From Dyella_B sp035277725 (GTDB taxonomy: Bacteria > Pseudomonadota > Gammaproteobacteria > Xanthomonadales > Rhodanobacteraceae): 22,264 nucleotides of DNA. A program made the translations under genes and the position numbers. The notes beneath the pieces were generated by a model, which was not told the DNA's origin, did no database searches, and saw only the letters and a program-made list of their open reading frames with translations. Of the stretch, positions 5,973 to 13,897 are shown in pieces (positions within the stretch are counted from its first letter, which is position 1; the number at the start of each line of letters is the position of its first letter). The stretch lies in the NCBI RefSeq assembly GCF_035277725.1, contig NZ_DATEJY010000075.1:1-22264 (forward strand), given 5' to 3'.

Positions 5973-7583
5973 ATGAGCATGCAACACGGAAGGAAACATC
6001 TGTTGCGCCCGTTGGCCGCACTGATTGGCCTGGCATTCGCCTTGCCGGTCGCGGCGCAAACACAAAACCAGGCGACGACGCCTATCGCATCGGCGCCCAC
6101 CAAATTCCAGGTCAACGAATACCTGGTGCGCGGCAATACGCTGCTGCAACCGGACAACATCGAAGATTCGGTGGAACCGTATCTCGGTCCGGCGCGCAGC
6201 ATGGACGACGTGCACGCCGCGCGCGACGCGCTGCAGAAGCTGTATCAATCCAAGGGCTACCAATCGGTAGTGGTGGAGATTCCGCCGCAACAGGTGAAGA
6301 ACGGCGTGATCCTGCTGCAGGTGACCGAAAACACCATCGGCCGCGTGCGCGTGGAAGGCGCCAAATATCACTCGCCGCAAGCCATTCGCGACGCCGTGCC
6401 GTCACTCACGCAAGGCACGGTGCCCAACTTCAATCAGGTGCAGCAGGAACTCACCGATCTGAATCGCCAGCCCGGGCGCCAGGTGGTGCCGCTGCTCAGT
6501 CCCGGCAGCATGCCGCAAACGATGGATGTCACGTTGAAGGTCAACGACAGCTATCCGTTGCACGCCAGCGTCGAAGTCAATAACGACCATAGCGCCTACA
6601 CGCCGGACCTGCGCACCATCGCCTCGGTCAGCTACAACAATTTGTGGCAGCTGGGACACACGATTTCCGCCACCTATATCGTGGCACCGCAGGATCGGCA
6701 CGCTACCGAGGTGTATGCATTGTCGTACCTGGCGCCGTTGAATACGGACTGGAGCCTGCTCGGCTCGGCGTACAAGTCCAACAGCAATGCCAACACACTG
6801 GGCGGCACCACCGTGCTGGGCAAGGGCAATGCGGTAAGCCTGCAGGCGACGCGGCAATTGCCGGTGCTGGGCGGCGACTACACGCAGATGGTGTCGTTCG
6901 GCTTCAGCCGCAAGCATTTCGACCAGAACATCACGCTTGGCGGCAATACCTTGCTGGCGCCGCTGACGTATTACCCGCTGACTGCGGCCTATACCGGCCA
7001 GCGCAGCACCGACATAGCCACCACCAGTTTTACCTTCACCGGCAACTTCGGCGTGCGCGGCGCGGGCAGCGGCAGCCAGGCGTTCGACAACCAGCGCTAC
7101 AACGCGCGCGCGGATTTCGCCGATCTGCGCTTCGACTTCAACTATGTGCGCAGCTTCGCCGGCGATTTCGCCGTGGCAACGCGCGCCAGCGCGCAAGCAA
7201 GCGACCAGCCGCTGATCTCCAGCGAACAGTTCGCTGCTGGTGGCATGAGCAGCGTGCGCGGCTATCTGTCGGCAGAAGAAACCGCCGACAACGGCGCCAT
7301 CGCCTCGGTGGAATTGCGCACGCCGTCGATACATTCATGGGTGGGATCGTTCGCTGACGACTGGCGTTTCCATTTGTTTGTCGATAGCGCGCGGCTGATG
7401 CTGATCGATCCGCTGGCCGAACAGCGTGGACGCTTCACGCTGCTCAGCACCGGCGTCGGCACCACCTTCACCGTCTTCCACGATCTGACCGGCGATCTCG
7501 AATACGCCTACCCGCTGCGCGACGGCACGCAGACCAGGGCGCACGACGGACATCTGCTTTTCAGCGTGAAAGCGGGCTTGTGA
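5973..7583 (+). CDS. TpsB outer-membrane transporter (ShlB/FhaC/HecB family)
   Basis: Exports the partner TpsA exoprotein across the outer membrane. It has 536 residues from the ATG at 5973, chosen because GAGG lies 6 bases upstream; ATGs at 5961 and 5979 and a GTG at 5916 are also in frame. A signal peptide covers about 1-29 (LLRPLAALIGLAFALPVAAQ). POTRA 1 is at about 45-118 (FQVNEYLVRGNTLLQ, LYQSKGYQSVVVEIPPQQV) and POTRA 2 at about 121-190. A 16-strand barrel runs to the end, with the conserved VRGY of loop 6 at 428-431 (GGMSSVRGYLSAEE). The length is usual for the family. The region between signal peptide and POTRA 1 is short, so the N-terminal plug helix seen in FhaC may be missing. First gene of the operon, with the ECF-type element about 365 bases upstream. 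The cognate tpsA lies seven genes downstream, not adjacent. Confidence 0.95.
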   Translation: MSMQHGRKHLLRPLAALIGLAFALPVAAQTQNQATTPIASAPTKFQVNEYLVRGNTLLQPDNIEDSVEPYLGPARSMDDVHAARDALQKLYQSKGYQSVVVEIPPQQVKNGVILLQVTENTIGRVRVEGAKYHSPQAIRDAVPSLTQGTVPNFNQVQQELTDLNRQPGRQVVPLLSPGSMPQTMDVTLKVNDSYPLHASVEVNNDHSAYTPDLRTIASVSYNNLWQLGHTISATYIVAPQDRHATEVYALSYLAPLNTDWSLLGSAYKSNSNANTLGGTTVLGKGNAVSLQATRQLPVLGGDYTQMVSFGFSRKHFDQNITLGGNTLLAPLTYYPLTAAYTGQRSTDIATTSFTFTGNFGVRGAGSGSQAFDNQRYNARADFADLRFDFNYVRSFAGDFAVATRASAQASDQPLISSEQFAAGGMSSVRGYLSAEETADNGAIASVELRTPSIHSWVGSFADDWRFHLFVDSARLMLIDPLAEQRGRFTLLSTGVGTTFTVFHDLTGDLEYAYPLRDGTQTRAHDGHLLFSVKAGL

Positions 7584-7632
7584 ACAGTTTGCTGTAACCA
7601 CTTTGCATCATCCGGATAGGGGCTCAACGACC

Positions 7633-9447
7633 ATGCGGTACTTCATCCTTCTCTGCACGCTGTGCCTGCTGCTGGCGCCACGCTTGAGCATGGCCGGCGA
7701 GGCGTCCTGGTGGAACGACGACTGGTCGTACCGCAAACCCATCACGCTGGATACCACACCCAAGGGCGGCAACCTTGCGCAGCCGGTGGGGCGCATGCCG
7801 CTGCTGATCCGCCTGCATCCGGGCAATTTCCAGTTCGACGGCGTCGGCAAGACGGGCGCCGACCTGCGCTTCATCGGGCCCGATGGCAAGACGCCGCTGA
7901 ACTACCAGATCGAAAACTTCGATCCGGTGATGGGCGTCGCGCAGATCTGGCTCGACGTGACCGACCTGCCGGCCAACGGCCAGCAAACCATCTGGATGTA
8001 TTACGGCAATACCAAGGCGCCGGTATTCAGCAACGGCGCCGCCACGTTCGACGCGGATTACACGCTGGTCTATCACTTCGACGAACAGAGCGGCCAGCCG
8101 CCGAAAGACGCTACCGCCTATGGCAACAACGCGCAAAGCGGCGCGTTGCGCACGATGGATGATGGCGTTGCCGGCAGTGCGGGACGCTTCGATGGTTCCA
8201 GTGTCGTCAGTTTGCCGGCCAGCTCTTCGCTCGATATCAAGGACGGCGGCAGCTTTACCTTCAGTGCATGGATCAAGCTGGATGCCATGCCGACCACGGC
8301 CACGTTGATCTATGGCCATCGCCAGGACGGCAAGGCGCTGCTGATCGGCATCGACAACGGCGCGCCGTTTGTGGAAGTGGATGGTGGGAGTGCGCCGCAA
8401 CGTGCCAACGCCACCACGCCATTGAAGGCGGCTCAGTGGACGCATGTGGCGGTGACTGCCGGCAACGGACAAATCACGCTGTACGTGAACGGACAACCTG
8501 CCGCCAATCTCGCCGCTGCACTGCCGGCGTTGAGCGGCAGCGCCACGCTTGGTGGCGATGCAGCGAGCGCAGGCAACACGCCGGTGCCGTTTGCCGCATT
8601 CGTCGGCCAGATGGATGAACTGCGCCTTTCGCGCGTGGCGCGTCCGGCTGCAGCCATTGCCGCCGACGTGCTGACGCAGGGCGCTGAATCAAAGCTGGTG
8701 GCCTACGGCGAGGATGAAAAGAAATCCGGGTTCGGCTTTGGCTACTTCGGCATCATCGTCAAGTCGGTGACGGTGGATGCGTGGGTGGTAATTGCACTGC
8801 TGGGCGTCATGGCGGTGATCTCCTGGCTGGTGATGTGGCAGCGCGGCAGCTACGTATCGCGCGTCACGAATGCGAATGAACGTTTTCTGCATCGCTATCG
8901 CGAACTTGGCAGCAATCTGCTCGGCCTTGCTGGCAACCATGTGTCGCCCGCCATCAAGACTGAATTGACCGGTTCATCGCTGTATCGCCTCTATGAAACC
9001 GGCACCAAGGAAGTGTGGCGACGCCGCGACGAAGACGGCCGGCTGGTGATCGCCTCCGAATCGATCGAAGCGATTCGCGCGGTGATGGATTCCACCCTGG
9101 TGCGCGAAAACCAGGCGCTGTCGCGCTCGATGGTGATGCTGACCATCGCCATTTCCGGCGGCCCGTTCCTCGGCCTGCTCGGCACGGTGGTCGGCGTGAT
9201 GATCACCTTTGCGGCGATCGCTGCCGCAGGCGACGTGAACATCAATGCGATCGCGCCAGGCATTTCCGCCGCGTTGCTGGCAACCGTGGCCGGTTTGTTC
9301 GTCGCGATTCCCGCACTGTTTGGCTACAACTACCTGCTCACGCGCAACAAGGCGGTCACCGCAAACATGCAGGTGTTCGTCGATGAATTCGTCACGCGCC
9401 TGGCCGAACTGCATCGCGCCGCTGACCTTTCCACGGTCGAAGGCTGA
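7633..9447 (+). CDS. DUF2341/LamG-ExbB fusion (MotA/TolQ/ExbB proton channel protein)
   Basis: Channel subunit of a proton-driven ExbB-ExbD-TonB motor carrying a large periplasmic head. It has 604 residues from the ATG at 7633 (AGGGG 11 bases upstream; an upstream TTG at 7603 is less likely). Signal peptide about 1-21. A DUF2341 region follows at about 26-135 (WWNDDWSYRKPITLD, IWLDVTDLPANGQQTIWMYY). A LamG/concanavalin-like domain is at about 150-350 (GSFTFSAWIKLDAM, QWTHVAVTAGNGQITLYVNG, MDELRLSRVARP). The first ExbB membrane helix is at about 381-401, and helices 2 and 3 at about 500-530 (ISGGPFLGLLGTVVGVMITF) and 544-569. Ordinary ExbB is about 240 residues and lacks the sugar-binding-like head. 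The exbD start follows the stop by 10 bases. The head may contact cell-wall glycan or TpsA; that is inference. Confidence 0.92.
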   Translation: MRYFILLCTLCLLLAPRLSMAGEASWWNDDWSYRKPITLDTTPKGGNLAQPVGRMPLLIRLHPGNFQFDGVGKTGADLRFIGPDGKTPLNYQIENFDPVMGVAQIWLDVTDLPANGQQTIWMYYGNTKAPVFSNGAATFDADYTLVYHFDEQSGQPPKDATAYGNNAQSGALRTMDDGVAGSAGRFDGSSVVSLPASSSLDIKDGGSFTFSAWIKLDAMPTTATLIYGHRQDGKALLIGIDNGAPFVEVDGGSAPQRANATTPLKAAQWTHVAVTAGNGQITLYVNGQPAANLAAALPALSGSATLGGDAASAGNTPVPFAAFVGQMDELRLSRVARPAAAIAADVLTQGAESKLVAYGEDEKKSGFGFGYFGIIVKSVTVDAWVVIALLGVMAVISWLVMWQRGSYVSRVTNANERFLHRYRELGSNLLGLAGNHVSPAIKTELTGSSLYRLYETGTKEVWRRRDEDGRLVIASESIEAIRAVMDSTLVRENQALSRSMVMLTIAISGGPFLGLLGTVVGVMITFAAIAAAGDVNINAIAPGISAALLATVAGLFVAIPALFGYNYLLTRNKAVTANMQVFVDEFVTRLAELHRAADLSTVEG

Positions 9448-9457
9448 GGAGCGCGCC

Positions 9458-9862
9458 ATGCAGGTTCAGGACGACGACAAGCCCTACGACGACATCAACA
9501 TCACACCGATGCTGGACCTGGCGTACGTGTTGCTGGTGATCTTCATCATCATGACCACCGCGGCCGTGCAGGGCATCAAGGTGAACCTGCCCAAGGCCAG
9601 TTCGTCGGTGAGCCTGGCCAAGCCACAGACCAAGGCGATCACCGTGTCCGACACAGGGCAGGTCTTTCTGGATGCCTTTCCGGTGACGATGGGCGAGCTG
9701 GAACAGCGCCTGCGCGAACAGAAAGCGGTTACGCCGGATTTCCCGGTGATCGTGAAAGGCGATTCCAACGTGCAGTACCAGAAAGTGGTCGACGTGCTCG
9801 ATCTGCTGCGCCGTCTCGAACTTACTCAAGTCGGTCTGGTGACCGGCAAGCAATCGAGCTGA
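9458..9862 (+). CDS. exbD: ExbD/TolR-family biopolymer transport protein
   Basis: Partner of the ExbB fusion in the proton-driven motor. It has 134 residues from the ATG at 9458 with a good GAGGAG that overlaps the exbB stop. One N-terminal membrane helix at about 18-36 carries the essential aspartate (D20 in INITPMLDLAYVLLVIF). The periplasmic domain at about 40-128 has the family pattern (ITVSDTGQVFLDAFPV, FPVIVKGDSNVQYQKVVDVL). The length is normal. The longer frame from 9245 is a shadow of exbB. The tonB-like gene follows 10 bases after the stop. Confidence 0.95.
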   Translation: MQVQDDDKPYDDINITPMLDLAYVLLVIFIIMTTAAVQGIKVNLPKASSSVSLAKPQTKAITVSDTGQVFLDAFPVTMGELEQRLREQKAVTPDFPVIVKGDSNVQYQKVVDVLDLLRRLELTQVGLVTGKQSS

Positions 9863-9872
9863 GAACCTAGCG

Positions 9873-10544
9873 ATGTTCGAGCCCGCTTACCCAGAGCAGA
9901 CAAGATGGCAGCGATGGCGTGGACGCATCATCGCCATCGTGCTGCTGCTTGCCGCGGCATGGCTGGTGTGGATGCTGGCGGGCCACGAAGTGGGCGTGCG
10001 GCGTTCCGCGCCGCGCATCGCCACCATCACGCCCTTGCCGCCACCACCGCCGCCGCCAAAAGAAAAGCCACCGGAGCCGAAGAAAGTCGAAGAGGTCAAG
10101 CAGGAAGTGCCAAAGCCCGAACCGGCCAAACCGGTGCAGGCGCCAAAGGCACCTGACCTCGCCAAGCAGATCACCATCAATGGTCCCGCGCAGGCCGGCA
10201 ATGACGCGTTCAACATCGGCGCCGGCGAAGGCGGCGGCATGGTTGGCAGTGGCGGCGGTAGCGGGGTAGGTGGTTCCTCTTACGAGGCGTACCTGAGCTA
10301 TGCGCTGCAAGAAGCCGTGCAACGCGACGACCGCACGCGCCGGCTGGTGTTCGACGTGCGCGTGAACTTGTGGCTGTCGCCCAACGGCGGCGTGACACGC
10401 GTGGAACTGATCAAGCCCAGCGGCGTTGCAAAAACCGACGACGCACTGCTCGAAGTGCTGCGCGGCGTGCGCATCGACACGCCACCACCCCCGAATTTGA
10501 ACATGCCGGTGCGCGTTGCGATGCGCGGCTATCGGCCAAGTTGA
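9873..10544 (+). CDS. TonB-like energy-transducing protein
   Basis: Third component of the motor; it would reach across the periplasm to an outer-membrane partner. It has 223 residues. A membrane anchor lies at about 19-37 (IIAIVLLLAAAWLVWMLAG) and a Pro/Lys/Glu-rich rod at about 53-95 (LPPPPPPPKEKPPEPKKVEE). A Gly/Ser-rich linker follows at about 115-134, and a TonB C-terminal domain at about 136-223 (LVFDVRVNLWLSPNGGVTRV, LLEVLRGVRID). The C-terminal domain lacks the classical YP motif, so its partner may differ from ordinary TonB-dependent receptors; the locus itself has TpsB, a porin and the free STN-TonB protein. The ribosome-binding site is weak (GAGAA), which suggests coupling to exbD. 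Confidence 0.9.
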   Translation: MFEPAYPEQTRWQRWRGRIIAIVLLLAAAWLVWMLAGHEVGVRRSAPRIATITPLPPPPPPPKEKPPEPKKVEEVKQEVPKPEPAKPVQAPKAPDLAKQITINGPAQAGNDAFNIGAGEGGGMVGSGGGSGVGGSSYEAYLSYALQEAVQRDDRTRRLVFDVRVNLWLSPNGGVTRVELIKPSGVAKTDDALLEVLRGVRIDTPPPPNLNMPVRVAMRGYRPS

Positions 10545-10563
10545 GTTTTTTATGGAGAAGATG

Positions 10564-12465
10564 ATGAAGTCTCTCGCGCAGAAGCAAAATTTACTCTGCC
10601 GTCATTCCCGCGAAAACGGAAGCGCTTTACAACGGCCAATGCCGGTCAATCCATCTCGCTTCTGGCGGGAGGCAAACATGGATTCCCGCTTGCGCGGGAA
10701 TGACGGCAAGGAGCCATCCATTCGAGCACGCAAAAAAGCGCTCAGCCTCATCGTCGGCTTACTGCTGGGCACGCAAGTCATCGCAGCGCACGCCCAGGAC
10801 GCGGCCCCCTCCACCAACGCCACCATCAACCTCATCCATCTGATGGTGAAAAAGGGCCTGCTCACCCAGGGCGAAGCCGACGGCCTGCTCAAGCAAGCCA
10901 ACGACGAAGCCCTGCAAGCGCAAAAAGCCGCCGCCACCGCGCCCACCGGCGTGCCTGCTGACGGCGCACAACCGGGCGACGTGCGTGCGGTATACGTGCC
11001 GCAAAACGTGCGCAACGAAATTCGCGAGCAAGTGAAGCAGGAAGTGATCGCGCAAGCCAAGAGCGAGCACTGGGCAGAACCGAATGCGATACCGGATTGG
11101 CTGGATCGCATCAGCTGGTATGGCGACGTGCATGTGCGCGATGAGTCGTGGCTCTACAGCCGCAACAATGCGGACGATTTCATCGACTATGCCGCGCTCA
11201 ACCGCAATGGGCCGTTCGACATCAATCCCGGCACGTCTGGTAGCTCGCCGCACCCGCCGTTGCTTAACTCCACGCAGAACCGCTCGAACATGTTGCGCCT
11301 GCAGGCGCATATCGGCATGAACGTGAAGCTGGGTGACACCATCACCGCCGGCGTGCGCATCGGCTCCGGCGGCGACAACAATCCGGTATCGACCACGCAG
11401 ACACTCGGTGGCGGCTTGATCAAGAAGGACATCTGGCTGGATCAAGCCTGGATACGCTGGCAACCGAACAAGGATCTGTCGGTAACGGCTGGCCGCATGC
11501 CTGATCCGTTTACTGTCACCGATCTGCTTTATTCCACCGAACTGAATTTCGATGGCGTTGCTGGCCATGGCGAACTGCCGTTCTCGGATGAGCTGACTGC
11601 CTTCGCAACCCTGGGTGCGTTCCCGATCCAATACACCGGCGGCACCACCGGCAACGCGGCTCCGTCGGAAGCCTACAGCCACGACAAATATTCCGACAGC
11701 CGCTGGTTGAGCGCCGCGCAGTTCGGCTTCAACTGGAAGTTTGGCGAAGATACGACATGGAAGCTCGCGCTGGCGTATTACTACTTCGATCGCATGCAAG
11801 GGCAGCTTTCGACGCCGTGCCAGCTCTACACCGGCATCAATTACTGCAGCACCGACGATACCGCGCCGGACTATATGCAATGGGGCAACTCAGTGTTCCT
11901 GCTGCGCAATATCGTTCCTGATCCATCGTCGCCCGGCAACTATGCGCAGCCGCAGTTCGTGGGCTTGTCGTACAACTATCACGTCGCCGACATCGTCAAC
12001 AAACTTGATTTCAAAGTGGGCCAAACGCCGATCGAGCTTCAGGCCGAATACGAGCGCAACCTGGCTTACCACGAACGCGATGCCTTCGATCGCTATCCGA
12101 ACGGTGTGGGCGTGCCCGTGAACAACTACCAGGGCAGTGCCACTGCGGGAGAAAGCGGACCCTACAAGAGTGGCCCGGTCGGTTGGCTACTGCGTGGCAT
12201 CATCGGCAATCCACATCCCATGGCCTTGAACGAATGGAACATCGCCCTCGGCTACAAGTACCTGCAGCCCGATGCCATGCTCGACGGCCTCACCGACCAG
12301 AACTTCCACTTGGGCGGTACCAACGCCAAGGGCTTCATCCTCACCGCCGACTACGGCATTGCGCCACGCACGTGGCTGTCCGCACGCTATTACGGCGCGA
12401 AGGCGGTGTACGGGCCGCCGTTCAATATCGACGTGGTGCAGTTTGAAATCAGCACGAAGTTCTGA
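10564..12465 (+). CDS. Putative outer-membrane porin with REP-extended N-terminus
   Basis: Predicted beta-barrel porin of the 'putative porin' type found beside such ExbB-ExbD-TonB clusters. It has 633 residues from the ATG at 10564 (GGAG 6 bases upstream). After the export signal core at about 57-77 (RKKALSLIVGLLLGTQVIA) comes a helical region at about 83-155 (LIHLMVKKGLLTQGEADGLL). A long barrel follows with alternating strands such as WLDQAWIRWQPNKDLSVTAG and WNIALGYKYLQPD, ending ...FEISTKF with the terminal Phe typical of outer-membrane proteins. Residues about 12-49 are the translation of a REP-type repeat, so the signal-peptide N-region is unusually long. A second in-frame ATG at 10678 inside the repeat has its own GGGAGG and would give a more usual signal peptide. 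The frame can also be opened at 10516, overlapping tonB. Confidence 0.88.
   Translation: MKSLAQKQNLLCRHSRENGSALQRPMPVNPSRFWREANMDSRLRGNDGKEPSIRARKKALSLIVGLLLGTQVIAAHAQDAAPSTNATINLIHLMVKKGLLTQGEADGLLKQANDEALQAQKAAATAPTGVPADGAQPGDVRAVYVPQNVRNEIREQVKQEVIAQAKSEHWAEPNAIPDWLDRISWYGDVHVRDESWLYSRNNADDFIDYAALNRNGPFDINPGTSGSSPHPPLLNSTQNRSNMLRLQAHIGMNVKLGDTITAGVRIGSGGDNNPVSTTQTLGGGLIKKDIWLDQAWIRWQPNKDLSVTAGRMPDPFTVTDLLYSTELNFDGVAGHGELPFSDELTAFATLGAFPIQYTGGTTGNAAPSEAYSHDKYSDSRWLSAAQFGFNWKFGEDTTWKLALAYYYFDRMQGQLSTPCQLYTGINYCSTDDTAPDYMQWGNSVFLLRNIVPDPSSPGNYAQPQFVGLSYNYHVADIVNKLDFKVGQTPIELQAEYERNLAYHERDAFDRYPNGVGVPVNNYQGSATAGESGPYKSGPVGWLLRGIIGNPHPMALNEWNIALGYKYLQPDAMLDGLTDQNFHLGGTNAKGFILTADYGIAPRTWLSARYYGAKAVYGPPFNIDVVQFEISTKF
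10598..10707. repeat. REP-type inverted repeat inside the porin coding sequence
   Basis: GCCGTCATTCCCGCG (10598-10612) faces CGCGGGAATGACGGC (10693-10707), a perfect 15-base pair of arms about 80 bases apart. Each arm forms its own small hairpin (CCCGC...GCGGG on the right). It reads through in frame as ...RHSRENG...MDSRLRGNDG, the known translation of this dispersed repeat class. Confidence 0.85.
10667..10680 (+). promoter_or_regulatory. Internal ribosome-binding site and start codon inside the REP
   Basis: GGGAGG (10667-10672), 5 bases, then ATG (10678-10680) in the porin frame. Initiation here would give a 40-residue N-terminus ending in the export core. It is the better-spaced of the two candidate sites, so the repeat may have supplied a working translation start. 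Confidence 0.55.
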
Positions 12466-12475
12466 GGGGTGACCG

Positions 12476-13087
12476 ATGAAACGCGCAGCGACTCTCGCCA
12501 TCTTTCTCTGCATCGCCCTTACCGGCGGCGTGCACGCGCAGACGCTGGAAGAGCAATTGCGTTCGCAACTGGCCGATGCACGCAACCAGTTGCAGGATCT
12601 GCAAGGCCAGCAAGCGCAATGGCAGACGGAGAAGGCCAGGCTTGAACAGGAGCGCGATGCGGCGCGCAAGGACGCGGATGCCGCCAAGGCGGAACTCGGC
12701 AAGAAGCCTGCGGTGTCATCGCAGAATGTTGCCGCATTGGCAGCCGAACGCACCGCGCGCGAGCAGGCCGAGGCCAAGGCGCAGCAACTGCAGAAAGAGG
12801 TAGCCGACGCCAATGCCAAGGAGCATGCACAGGAGCAGCACGGCAGCGACCTGGCCGGTCAATTGAACGAAGCCCAACAGCAAGTCACCGTGTGCACAGC
12901 GAAGAACCAGCAGCTTTACCAGATCGGCAACGAGATTCTGGATGCCTACAGCCATATCGGCCTCGGCGCGGTTATCGCGAGTCGCGAGCCCTTTGCGGCT
13001 TCGGAGCGGGTGAAGCTGGAGAATGCGGCGCAGGCTTATGGCGATAAGTTGTACGAGCAGCGTTACGATCCACGTGCCAAGAAGTAG
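12476..13087 (+). CDS. Periplasmic coiled-coil protein
   Basis: Function unknown; a periplasmic helper of the secretion locus by context. It has 203 residues with a signal peptide at about 1-21 (RAATLAIFLCIALTGGVHAQ). A long coiled coil at about 23-130 is rich in Gln, Ala, Glu and Lys (LEEQLRSQLADARNQLQDLQ, ARLEQERDAARKDADAAKAE). A distinct C-terminal segment at about 136-200 follows (NQQLYQIGNEILDAYSHIGL, REPFAASERVKLENAAQAYG), which looks like a conserved folded part. A good GAGGGG overlaps the porin stop 10 bases upstream. The stop codon TAG lies within the inverted repeat starting at 13084, so the repeat may have set the present C-terminus. The exact family was not recognised. Confidence 0.85.
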   Translation: MKRAATLAIFLCIALTGGVHAQTLEEQLRSQLADARNQLQDLQGQQAQWQTEKARLEQERDAARKDADAAKAELGKKPAVSSQNVAALAAERTAREQAEAKAQQLQKEVADANAKEHAQEQHGSDLAGQLNEAQQQVTVCTAKNQQLYQIGNEILDAYSHIGLGAVIASREPFAASERVKLENAAQAYGDKLYEQRYDPRAKK

Positions 13088-13157
13088 GTTGGGGTGCGAA
13101 CCCCAACATCGTGATGCCGATCGATATGGCCATGTTGGGGTACGCACCCCAACCTAC
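13084..13157. repeat. BIME-like inverted repeat, copy 1
   Basis: Perfect 15-base ends GTAGGTTGGGGTGCG and CGCACCCCAACCTAC, with a nested hairpin TTGGGGT-GCG-AACCCCAA at the left and its mirror at the right. The first 26 bases are identical to those of the copy at 14293-14365, while the middle differs. The left end supplies the TAG stop of the upstream coiled-coil gene. It may stabilise or end the upstream transcript. Confidence 0.85.
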
Positions 13158-13263
13158 GTGATTTCGTCCGCCAGAAATCCCGATTCGTCGTATAGCTGCA
13201 ATCGCAACGCAATTGGCGTACGGTGCCCCTTTTCAACCAGCCATAGCCACTGAAGGACCAACC

Positions 13264-13884
13264 ATGCGCCTCGATCGAACCTTCCCCGCCCTTGCCGCCA
13301 TCCTCCTCGCCGCCGTGCCGGCTGCTGCCGCACAAGCCCAATCCAGCGGAGACAGCAACCCGCCGCTCGGTGGCCCGGTGGTATCGGGCGTCTGCTACCT
13401 GTCGCGCGAGGCGATCTTTGCCAATGCCAAGGTCGGCAAGGCCGCTTCCGCACGCTTGAAGCAGCTGGCTGACCAGGCGCAGAGCGAGATCGCAACCGAA
13501 CGCAAGCCGATCGACGCCGACGTGCAGAGCTACCGCTCGCAAGCCGCTTCGCTGTCCGCCGACCAGCGCCAGTCGCGCGAACAGGCCCTGGGCCAGCGCA
13601 TGCAGAAAGTGCAGGAAGACCAGGCACTGCGCAGCCGCGAACTGGAAGCTACGCGGGTGAAGGCGCTGGGCCAGATCGCGCAATACGCGCAGCCGGTGAT
13701 CACCGAGGCGTATCGCACCAAGAACTGCGGCCTGCTGCTGGATCGCAACGCCGTGCTCGGCGGCAATATGGCCAACGACCTGACCCCGCTCGTCGTACAA
13801 GGGCTTGATGCCAAGATAACCACCCTTTCATTCAACCTGGAGCAGGCTCCCGCCAACAGCGGCGCATCGGGCGGCGCGCAATAA
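13264..13884 (+). CDS. OmpH/Skp-family periplasmic chaperone
   Basis: A periplasmic chaperone of the Skp type that would keep TpsA, TpsB or the porin unfolded in transit. It has 206 residues from the ATG at 13264 (AAGGA 7 bases upstream; a longer frame from 13213 lacks such a site). Signal peptide about 1-25 (AAILLAAVPAAAAQAQ). The OmpH region is at about 38-195: a strand (VVSGVCYLSREAIFANAKVG), a long charged helix pair at about 55-135 (SARLKQLADQAQSEIATERK, SADQRQSREQALGQRMQKVQ), then a closing segment (NCGLLLDRNAVLGGNMAND, LTPLVVQGLDAKI). C44 and C156, just inside each end of the fold, could form a disulphide. It is a second, locus-dedicated copy in addition to the housekeeping skp expected elsewhere (inference). 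Confidence 0.9.
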   Translation: MRLDRTFPALAAILLAAVPAAAAQAQSSGDSNPPLGGPVVSGVCYLSREAIFANAKVGKAASARLKQLADQAQSEIATERKPIDADVQSYRSQAASLSADQRQSREQALGQRMQKVQEDQALRSRELEATRVKALGQIAQYAQPVITEAYRTKNCGLLLDRNAVLGGNMANDLTPLVVQGLDAKITTLSFNLEQAPANSGASGGAQ

Positions 13885-13897
13885 CGGTCATGCCAGC

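Noticed and set aside
6402..7334. Long minus-strand open frame opposite tpsB (310 codons), with similar ones opposite exbB (7624-8496), the porin (10759-11880) and tpsA (15894-16919, 19491-20327)
   Set aside because: They lie antisense to clear genes, show Arg/His/Val-rich composition from GC-biased third positions, and have no motifs or ribosome-binding sites.
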